A stretch of 53,193 nt of DNA from Pseudomonas mediterranea CFBP 5447 (GTDB lineage: Bacteria; Pseudomonadota; Gammaproteobacteria; Pseudomonadales; Pseudomonadaceae), in NCBI RefSeq assembly GCF_000774145.1, contig NZ_KN322958.1, forward strand, positions 1 to 53,193, read 5' to 3'. Shown here in pieces: positions 26,999 to 33,816 of this stretch (positions within the stretch are counted from its first letter, which is position 1; every line of letters starts with the position of its first letter). The translations under genes and the position numbers were made by a program. Below the pieces are notes generated by a model. It did no database searches, had not been told where the DNA came from, and was given only the letters and a program-made list of their open reading frames with translations.

Positions 26999-27892
26999 AT
27001 GAACGTATTCGTCACCGGCGCTGCCGGTTTCATCGGCGGTTCCATCGCCACCGGGCTGGTTCGGGCCGGGCATCAAGTCAATGGCCTGGTGCGCAGCGCC
27101 GAGCAAGCGAGCGAACTCACCGCCCTGGGTATCAACCCGCTGATCGGTACCCTGGAGGACAGCGCGCTGCTGACCACACAGGCCCGCGCCGCCGATGCGG
27201 TGATCAACGCCGCCAGCAGCGACCATCGTGGCGCGGTCGAAGCGCTGCTCGAGGGGCTCAGGGGCTCGAACAAGGTTCTGCTGCATACCAGCGGTTCGAG
27301 CATTGTCGGCGATGCTTCGGGTGGTCTTGCCAGTGCTGACATCTACCAGGAGAACAACCTGCCGGAGCCTACCGTCGACAAGGCTGCCCGCGTCGCGATC
27401 GATAACCTCGTCCTTGACGCAGCAAAGGATGGCGTGAACTCGGCGGTGATCTGCAACACCTTGATCTACGGCCACAGCCTGGGTGTCAAACGCGACAGCG
27501 TGCAACTGCCGCGCCTGCTCAAGCAGGCTCGTAAAAGCGGGGTGGTGCGGCATGTCGGGCCGGGGCGGAATATCTGGTCCAACGTGCACATCGAGGATGT
27601 AGTGGAGTTGTACCGGCTTGCCCTGACCCGCAACCGGCCCGGTACGTTCTACTTCGTCGAAAGCGGCGAGGCCTCGTTCCTCGACATGACCACGGCCATG
27701 GCCCGTGCACTGAACCTTGGCGAACCACAGGACTGGCCGCTGGCCGATGCCGAGGCCGAGTGGGGCTATGAAATGGCCAACTACGGCCTGGGCTCCAACA
27801 GCCGCGTGCGAGGCAGGCATGCCCGCGAACTGCTGGGTTGGACACCGACGCGGACGTCGGTGGTGGAGTGGATTCTCAACGAGATGGTGTAA
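26999..27892 (+). CDS. NAD(P)-dependent epimerase/dehydratase (extended SDR)
   Basis: This 297-residue extended short-chain dehydrogenase has the Rossmann motif GAAGFIG at residues 7-13 in NVFVTGAAGFIGGSIATGLV, VINAASSDHRGAVEALLEGL, and the LLHTSGSSIVGD strand. YxxxK is not in its classical form. The family is that of NAD-dependent epimerases or cinnamyl-alcohol/flavanone-type reductases; the substrate is unclear. The ATG at 26999 has AAGGAG at 26986-26991. A longer in-frame reading from 26921 is not supported. It follows the LysR gene by 96 bases. Confidence 0.85.
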   Translation: MNVFVTGAAGFIGGSIATGLVRAGHQVNGLVRSAEQASELTALGINPLIGTLEDSALLTTQARAADAVINAASSDHRGAVEALLEGLRGSNKVLLHTSGSSIVGDASGGLASADIYQENNLPEPTVDKAARVAIDNLVLDAAKDGVNSAVICNTLIYGHSLGVKRDSVQLPRLLKQARKSGVVRHVGPGRNIWSNVHIEDVVELYRLALTRNRPGTFYFVESGEASFLDMTTAMARALNLGEPQDWPLADAEAEWGYEMANYGLGSNSRVRGRHARELLGWTPTRTSVVEWILNEMV

Positions 27893-27907
27893 GACGTAGC
27901 ACTTCGC

Positions 27908-28133
27908 CCTGTGGGAGCGAGCTTGCTCGCGAAGGCGTCAGGCCAGGCAATCTTGAGTTGGCCGGTAGACCGCTATCGCGAGCAGGCTCGCTCCCACAGT
28001 TGCTCTGCGGTGACCAAACTATCCCGGTCCAGCACACTTCCCCTGTGGGAGCGAGCCTGCTCGCGAAGGCGCCGGGCCAGTCGATATTGAGTCCGCTGGT
28101 AGACCGCTATCGCGAGCAAGCTCGCTCCCACAG
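27908..28133. repeat. tandem duplication of a bipartite REP unit
   Basis: Two bipartite units follow each other. Plus-oriented copies at 27908-27937 and 28041-28071 are each paired with a minus-oriented copy at 27971-27999 and 28105-28133. The spacers between arms are themselves related (both contain GGCCAG, TTGAGT and GGTAGACCGCTATCGCGAG), so the whole ~133-base unit was duplicated. They fill the gap between the epimerase and the convergent SulP gene. Confidence 0.85.
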
Positions 28134-28138
28134 TTGCA

Positions 28139-29584
28139 TCAGTCGTGATGCACGCCGGCGCGCTTGAGCATCTGCTTGCAGCGCTCCGAGAGGTGGAAGA
28201 CCCGCAGGTGTTTGCCGGCCTTGCCGTAGCGTTCACGCAGGGTCTTCAGTGCGGCGATGGCCGAGTAGTCGACGAAGCGCAGGTGACGGCAGTCCAGGGT
28301 CACTTGGGTCGGATCATTCGCCGGGTCGAACTGGTTGAGAAACGGCGTGGTCGAGGCAAAGAACAGCGTGCCATGCAGGCGATAGAGTTTGCTCCCATCG
28401 GCCTCCAGATGGGTGTCGGCGTAGAGCTCCCGGGCCTGTTGCCAGGCGAAGTTGAGTGCCGCGACGATGATGCCGCACAGCACTGCCACGGCCAGGTCGG
28501 TGAACACGGTGATGACGGTCACCGCGATGATGACCAGCACATCATTCGCCGGTACCTTGTTGATCACCCGCAGCGAGGCCCAGGCGAAGGTCTGCTGCGA
28601 CACCACGAACATCACGCCCACCAGCGCAGCGAGCGGGATGCGCTCGATCAGTGGCGACAGGAACAAGACGAACAGCAACACCATCACCCCGGCCACCGCA
28701 CCGGACAAGCGACCGCGTCCGCCAGAGCTGAGGTTGATCACTGTCTGGCCGATCATCGCGCAACCGCCCATGCCGCCGAACAGGCCGGAGGCGATATTCG
28801 CCGCGCCGAGCGCCACGCACTCGCGGTCCGGATAACCGCGGCTTTCGGTGATTTCATCGGTCAGGTTCAGGGTCAGCAGGGTTTCCAGCAACCCAACCAT
28901 TGCCATGATCACCGCATAGGGCAGCACGATCTGCAGGGTGTCCAGGTTCCAGGGAATATCCGGTAGGGCAAAGTCGGGTAAGCCACCGGCAATGTGCGCC
29001 ATGTCGCCCAGGGTGCGGGTCGGCAGGCCGAGCAGGTAGACCGCCAGGCCGACCCCGAGAATCGCCACCAGGGCTGGGGGCACGCTACGGGTCAGGCGTG
29101 GCAGCAAGTAGACAATGGCCATGGTCAGCGCCACCAGGCCCGCCATCCAGTACAGCGGTGCGCCACTGAGCCAGGCTTCACCGTTCTTGAAATGCTCCAG
29201 CTGGGCCAGCGCAATGACAATCGCCAGGCCGTTGACGAAGCCGAGCATCACCGGGTGCGGCACCATGCGCACCAGCTTGCCCAGCCGCAACAGCCCGAAA
29301 GCCACCATGATCAACCCACCCAGCAACACGGTTGCCAGCAGGTACTGCACGCCGTGTTGCACCACCAGCGCGACGATCACCACCGCCATCGACCCCGCCG
29401 CGCCCGACACCATGCCAGGCCGGCCGCCAAACAGTGCGGTCAGGGTGCAGATGATGAAAGCGCCATACAGCCCCATCAGTGGGTTGAGGTGGGCCACCAG
29501 GGCGAAGGCGATGCATTCGGGGAGCAAGGCAAAAGAAGTGGTGAGGCCGGCGAGGACGTCGGCGCGAAGGCGTGCTGGTTTCAT
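28139..29584 (-). CDS. SulP-family anion transporter with STAS domain
   Basis: This 481-residue protein is a SulP/SLC26-type transporter. The first 360 residues are hydrophobic, with the conserved LLPECIAFALVAHLNPLMGLYGAF helix near the N-terminus, PHPVMLGFVNGLAIVIALAQ, GGMGGCAMIGQTVINLSSGGRGRLSG and GIIVAALNFAW. The last ~100 residues form a STAS domain (TQVTLDCRHLRFVDYSAIAALKTL). The substrate of such proteins (sulfate, bicarbonate, dicarboxylates) cannot be read from sequence. It is flanked on both sides by REP pairs, so probably monocistronic. Confidence 0.92.
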   Translation of the reverse strand: MKPARLRADVLAGLTTSFALLPECIAFALVAHLNPLMGLYGAFIICTLTALFGGRPGMVSGAAGSMAVVIVALVVQHGVQYLLATVLLGGLIMVAFGLLRLGKLVRMVPHPVMLGFVNGLAIVIALAQLEHFKNGEAWLSGAPLYWMAGLVALTMAIVYLLPRLTRSVPPALVAILGVGLAVYLLGLPTRTLGDMAHIAGGLPDFALPDIPWNLDTLQIVLPYAVIMAMVGLLETLLTLNLTDEITESRGYPDRECVALGAANIASGLFGGMGGCAMIGQTVINLSSGGRGRLSGAVAGVMVLLFVLFLSPLIERIPLAALVGVMFVVSQQTFAWASLRVINKVPANDVLVIIAVTVITVFTDLAVAVLCGIIVAALNFAWQQARELYADTHLEADGSKLYRLHGTLFFASTTPFLNQFDPANDPTQVTLDCRHLRFVDYSAIAALKTLRERYGKAGKHLRVFHLSERCKQMLKRAGVHHD

Positions 29585-29660
29585 GGTTTACCTGACTGGG
29601 CGCCGGTTGAGGGGCCGGGGGACGTGGTGCAAAAAGCAGAAGGCGATAGTACGGAAATTT

Positions 29661-29756
29661 CCCTGTGGGAGCGAGCCTGCTCGCGATGGCGCCTGGTCAA
29701 TCTGCATTGAGGTTGACTGACACATCGCTATCGCGAGCAGGCTCGCTCCCACAGGG
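29661..29756. repeat. inverted pair of REP palindromes upstream of the SulP gene
   Basis: A plus copy CCCTGTGGGAGCGAGCCTGC (from 29661) and a minus copy ending CTCGCTCCCACAGGG (29726-29756) bracket a spacer related to those at 27938 and 28072. It lies between divergent SulP and GntP genes. The rest of the 29585-29935 gap is AT-rich and must hold both promoters, but none is clear. Confidence 0.85.
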
Positions 29757-29935
29757 GCCGGTGCCAAGCTATGAAAATTTGCTATGGGATTTTCATCGAC
29801 GCTGGGTCGCAATGCCTGTCAGCGACACGTCTTGTTCGTACACGAAATTTATTTTCAAAGTATTTGAAGATCATGCCTCGAAATGATTTATGAGTTTCAC
29901 AACTCATAGACGTGACCCTGTTCAAGGAGTACCGC

Positions 29936-31285
29936 ATGGCACCTGCTTTCGGTTATTGGCTGTTGGTCTACGCGGCCATCGCCATCATTGCGCTGATCGT
30001 CCTGATCGCCCGCTACCGGCTCAATCCGTTCATCGTGATCACCTTGGTCTCCATCGGCCTTGCGCTGTTGGCAGGGATGCCGCCGTCGGGGGTGGTGGGG
30101 GCGTATGAGGCCGGTGTGGGCAAGACGCTGGGGCACATCGCGCTGGTGGTGGCCCTGGGTACGATGCTCGGCAAGATGATGGCCGAGTCCGGCGGTGCGG
30201 AGCGGATGGCGCAGACCCTGATCGAGCGCTTCGGCGAGCGCAACGCCCACTGGGCGATGGTGTGCATCGCCTTCCTGGTCGGCCTGCCATTGTTCTTCGA
30301 AGTCGGCTTTGTGCTGCTGGTGCCTATCGCGTTCACCGTCGCCCGGCGCGTGGGCGTGTCGATCCTGATGGTGGGGTTGCCGATGGTCGCCGGACTTTCG
30401 GTGGTCCACGCCCTGGTGCCGCCGCATCCGGCGGCGATGCTGGCGGTGCAGGCGTTCCAGGCCTCGGTGGGGCAGACCTTGCTATACGCGATCCTGATTG
30501 GCATCCCCACCGCCATCATCGCGGGCCCGCTGTATGCAAAATTCATCGTCCCGCGCATCCAACTACCGGCAGAGAACCCGTTGGAGCGACAGTTTCTCGA
30601 CCGCGAACCCCGCGCCAGACTGCCGGGTTTCGGCATCACCCTGGGGACCATCCTGCTGCCGGTGATCCTGATGCTGATCGGTGGCTGGGCCAACCTGATC
30701 TCTACGCCGGGCAGCGGCTTCAACCAGTTCCTGCTGTTCATCGGCAACTCGGTGATTGCGCTGTTACTGGCCACCGTCCTCAGCTTCTGGACCCTCGGCC
30801 TGGCCCAGGGCTTCAACCGTGAGTCGATCCTCAAGTTCACCAACGAGTGCCTGGCACCCACTGCCAGCATTACGTTGCTGGTGGGGGCCGGGGGCGGTTT
30901 GAACCGGATCCTGGTGGACGCCGGGGTCACGCAACAGATCGTCGGACTGGCCCAGGAATTCCAATTGTCGCCACTGGTCATGGGCTGGCTGTTCGCCGCG
31001 TTGATGCGTGTCGCTACCGGCTCGGCCACGGTGGCGATGACGACCGCCTCGGGCATTGTCGCGCCTGTGGCGATCGGCCTGGGCTATCCCCATCCCGAGT
31101 TGCTGGTGCTGGCAACCGGGGCCGGGTCGGTTATCTTTTCCCACGTCAACGACGGCGGTTTCTGGCTGATCAAGGAATATTTCAACATGACTGTTGCCCA
31201 AACCTTCAAGACCTGGACCGTGCTGGAAACGCTGATCTCCCTGGTCGCCTTCGGCCTGACCCTTGGGCTCGCGCGTTTGCTCTGA
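29936..31285 (+). CDS. GntP-family permease (gluconate/D-amino-acid type)
   Basis: This 449-residue, highly hydrophobic protein belongs to the GntP family of proton symporters (gluconate, D-serine). Motifs include GKTLGHIALVVALGTMLGKMMAESGGAERMAQTLI, GLPLFFEVGFVLLVPIAF, VHALVPPHPAAM, LVGAGGGLNRILVDAGV, RVATGSATVAMTTASGI and SHVNDGGFWLIKEYF. About twelve membrane helices are predicted. The ATG at 29936 has AAGGAG at 29924-29929; the GTG at 29912 lies upstream of that ribosome site and is rejected. It heads an operon with an RpiR regulator and a D-aminoacylase, which suggests uptake of a D-amino-acid derivative rather than gluconate. Confidence 0.9.
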   Translation: MAPAFGYWLLVYAAIAIIALIVLIARYRLNPFIVITLVSIGLALLAGMPPSGVVGAYEAGVGKTLGHIALVVALGTMLGKMMAESGGAERMAQTLIERFGERNAHWAMVCIAFLVGLPLFFEVGFVLLVPIAFTVARRVGVSILMVGLPMVAGLSVVHALVPPHPAAMLAVQAFQASVGQTLLYAILIGIPTAIIAGPLYAKFIVPRIQLPAENPLERQFLDREPRARLPGFGITLGTILLPVILMLIGGWANLISTPGSGFNQFLLFIGNSVIALLLATVLSFWTLGLAQGFNRESILKFTNECLAPTASITLLVGAGGGLNRILVDAGVTQQIVGLAQEFQLSPLVMGWLFAALMRVATGSATVAMTTASGIVAPVAIGLGYPHPELLVLATGAGSVIFSHVNDGGFWLIKEYFNMTVAQTFKTWTVLETLISLVAFGLTLGLARLL

Positions 31286-31312
31286 GTGCCACGCAACCAC
31301 ACAGGAACCGTC

Positions 31313-32173
31313 ATGGACATCCTCTACCAGATCCGCGCCCGTCAGGATTCCTTCAGCGCCGGCGAGGGAAGAATCGCCAGGCTGATGCTCGACGACGTAG
31401 GATTTGCCGCTTCCGCCAGCCTGGACGACCTGGCCCGGCGTGCGGACGTCAGCAGCGCCACGCTGTCGCGTTTCGCCCGGACCGTCGGTTGTCGCGACTT
31501 GCGGGATCTGCGCCTGCAACTGGCCCAGGCCAGCGGTGTCGGCAGCCGTTTTCTCGACCCCGCAGGCGCGCCCGAGCAATCGGCGTTTTATGGGCAGATT
31601 GTTGGCGATATCGAGTCCACCTTGCGTCAGCATCTGTCGGCATTCGAAGAGACACGATTCGCCGATGCCGTGCGGATGCTCGGCAAGGCACGCATGATCC
31701 ATGCGTTCGGGCTCGGTGGCTGGTCGGCGTTGTGCAGTGAAGAGTTGCAGGTGCGGCTGGTACGTTTCGGCTATCCGATTGCCGTGTGCCGCGACCCGGT
31801 GATGATGCGCATCACCGCCACCTCGTTGAGCGAGGCGAATGTGGTCATCGCTTGCTCGCTCACCGGCATCACCCCGGAACTGCTCGGTGCCGTTGAACTG
31901 GCGCGAAGCTACGGCGCGGCGATCCTGGCAATCACCCGGGCCGATTCCCCGCTGGCCCGGCTGGCCGACGTCGTGCTGCCCCTGCAAGGCGCGGAGACCT
32001 CGTTCATCTACAAGCCCACGGCGGCACGCTACGGCATGCTGCTGGCTATCGATGTGCTTGCCACTGAGCTTGCGTTGGCCAACCCTGAAGATAATCAAGA
32101 GCGCCTGCGGCGAGTCAAGCTCGCCCTGGACGACTACCGCGGCGGCGACGATGACCTGCCGCTGGGAGACTGA
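31313..32173 (+). CDS. RpiR/MurR-family regulator with SIS domain
   Basis: This 286-residue regulator has an N-terminal RpiR helix-turn-helix (DLARRADVSSATLSRFARTVGCRDLRDLR, about residues 38-66) and a C-terminal sugar-isomerase (SIS) domain (MIHAFGLGGWSALCSEELQVRL, then IACSLTGITPELLGAVELA). SIS domains usually bind phosphosugars or amino-sugar derivatives. The ATG at 31313 has CAGGAA just upstream. It follows the permease by 27 bases and precedes the D-aminoacylase by one base, so it probably controls this operon. Confidence 0.88.
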   Translation: MDILYQIRARQDSFSAGEGRIARLMLDDVGFAASASLDDLARRADVSSATLSRFARTVGCRDLRDLRLQLAQASGVGSRFLDPAGAPEQSAFYGQIVGDIESTLRQHLSAFEETRFADAVRMLGKARMIHAFGLGGWSALCSEELQVRLVRFGYPIAVCRDPVMMRITATSLSEANVVIACSLTGITPELLGAVELARSYGAAILAITRADSPLARLADVVLPLQGAETSFIYKPTAARYGMLLAIDVLATELALANPEDNQERLRRVKLALDDYRGGDDDLPLGD

Positions 32174-32174
32174 C

Positions 32175-33623
32175 ATGCTGTACGACACCCTTATCCGCAA
32201 TGCGCTGGTCATCGATGGCGGCGACACGCCCGGCTACACCGCCGATGTGGCGATTCGTGCCGGGCGCATCGAACGCATCGGCGACCTGGGTGCAGCCCGG
32301 GCGATGGCTGAGATCGACGCCGCTGGTCGCGTGCTGGCGCCGGGATTCATCGACGTGCACACCCACGACGACACCATGGTCATCCGCCAACCGCAAATGC
32401 TGCCCAAGCTCAGCCAGGGTGTGACCACGGTGATCGTCGGCAACTGCGGCATCAGTGCTTCACCGGTGCGCCTGCGGGGTGATCCGCCGGACCCGATGAA
32501 CCTGCTCGGCAGCGCCCAGGCGTTCGTTTACCCACGCTTCAGCGATTATCGTGGCGCGGTGGAAGCAGCGGCTCCGGCAGTCAACGTCGCTGCGCTGGTG
32601 GGCCACACGGCGTTGCGCAGTAACCATATGGACGATTTGTTGCGCACGGCCAGCGTGGGAGAAATCGCCGCCATGCGTCAGCAATTGCGCGAAAGCCTGG
32701 AGGACGGTGCATTGGGTTTGTCCAGCGGCCTGGCCTATGCCAACGCGTTTTCAGCGTCTACCGATGAAGTCATGCAATTGACTGAAGAGTTGAAGGCCTA
32801 TGACGCGGTCTACACCACTCACCTGCGCAGCGAATTCGAACCGGTGCTCGAGGCCATGGACGAGGCCTTCCAGATCGGACGCCATGCACAGAGCCCGGTG
32901 ATTATTTCCCACCTCAAATGTGCCGGTGTCGGCAATTGGGGGCGTAGTCCGCAGGTGCTCGCAGCCCTGGAAAAAGCCGCCGGAGACCATCCGGTCGGCT
33001 GTGATTGCTACCCTTACGCGGCGAGCTCATCGACGCTGGATCTCAAGCAAGTGACCGATGCCCATCCCATCACCATCACGTGGTCGACGCCTCATCCAGC
33101 GATGGGCGGTCGCGACCTTGTCGACATTGCCCGCGAATGGGGTGTGTCATTGCTGGAAGCGGCGCGACGCTTGCAGCCCGCTGGCGCGGTGTACTACGGC
33201 ATGGACGAAGCCGATGTCAGACGGATCCTCGCGCATCCGCTGTCGATGATCGGTTCCGACGGTTTGCCCGAAGACCCATTTCCCCATCCGCGCTTGTGGG
33301 GCGCTTTCCCACGGGTGTTGGGACATTTCAGTCGTGACGTCGGGCTTTTTCCGTTGCACACCGCCGTGCACAAAATGACGGGGCTTTCCGCGGCGCGCTT
33401 CGGCTTGAAAGAACGCGGTGAAATTCGTGAGGGGCATTGGGCGGATCTGGTGCTGTTCAATCCGCACACCATTCGCGATGTCGCAGATTTCATAGAGCCG
33501 CAACGGGCTGCCGACGGTATCGATGGAGTGTGGATCAACGGCGTTCTGAGCTACAGCGATGGGCAGGCGAACGGGCGCCGGGAAGGGCGGTTCCTGGCGA
33601 GAGCGGGACAGGCAGGTTCATGA
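32175..33623 (+). CDS. N-acyl-D-amino-acid deacylase (D-aminoacylase)
   Basis: This 482-residue amidohydrolase-superfamily protein hydrolyses N-acyl-D-amino acids to the D-amino acid and acid. Zinc-site residues known from the Alcaligenes enzyme are all present: His62 and His64 in GFIDVHTHDD, Cys91 in GNCGIS, His216 in TTHLRSE, His246 in ISHLKCAG and Asp362 in IGSDGLP. The start at 32175 directly follows the RpiR stop. The upstream in-frame reading from 31839 lies inside the regulator and is rejected. Its stop overlaps a 45-codon frame as ATGA. Together with the GntP permease it fits a D-amino-acid or N-acyl-amino-sugar scavenging operon. Confidence 0.92.
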   Translation: MLYDTLIRNALVIDGGDTPGYTADVAIRAGRIERIGDLGAARAMAEIDAAGRVLAPGFIDVHTHDDTMVIRQPQMLPKLSQGVTTVIVGNCGISASPVRLRGDPPDPMNLLGSAQAFVYPRFSDYRGAVEAAAPAVNVAALVGHTALRSNHMDDLLRTASVGEIAAMRQQLRESLEDGALGLSSGLAYANAFSASTDEVMQLTEELKAYDAVYTTHLRSEFEPVLEAMDEAFQIGRHAQSPVIISHLKCAGVGNWGRSPQVLAALEKAAGDHPVGCDCYPYAASSSTLDLKQVTDAHPITITWSTPHPAMGGRDLVDIAREWGVSLLEAARRLQPAGAVYYGMDEADVRRILAHPLSMIGSDGLPEDPFPHPRLWGAFPRVLGHFSRDVGLFPLHTAVHKMTGLSAARFGLKERGEIREGHWADLVLFNPHTIRDVADFIEPQRAADGIDGVWINGVLSYSDGQANGRREGRFLARAGQAGS

Positions 33624-33757
33624 ATCAGGCGCAATGGCTCGCCAGGCCATTGCCTTCGTCGCCCACGGACCCACGCCATGCCCTGGGCAGCCAGGACATG
33701 GCGATGGTCGATCCGTTTGGAAGTCGGTCGGTGTTCATCGATGCGATCAGTACCTGA
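33620..33757 (+). CDS. 45-residue frame coupled to the D-aminoacylase, function unknown
   Basis: An ATGA overlap with the D-aminoacylase stop opens a 45-codon frame beginning MNQAQWLARPLPSSPTDPRH and ending at 33757. It has no recognisable domain, membrane segment or export signal. It may be the stump of a longer gene: related operons often carry a RidA or PLP deaminase gene next, and none is here before the Tc operon begins. It may equally be untranslated in practice. The coupled start is the only positive evidence. Confidence 0.3.
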   Translation: MNQAQWLARPLPSSPTDPRHALGSQDMAMVDPFGSRSVFIDAIST

Positions 33758-33816
33758 AGCGTTGCCGCGTAGCGGATGTTGCTGGATTGATTGACCCAGG
33801 GTTTGCCTCCCGCACG

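Noticed and set aside
27908..28133. Regularly spaced palindromes resembling a CRISPR array
   Set aside because: Repeats alternate in orientation, spacers are related to each other and no cas genes are present; they are REP elements.
28145..28966. 273-codon plus-strand frame opposite the SulP transporter
   Set aside because: His/Gln/Arg-rich shadow of a membrane-protein gene on the other strand; no domain.
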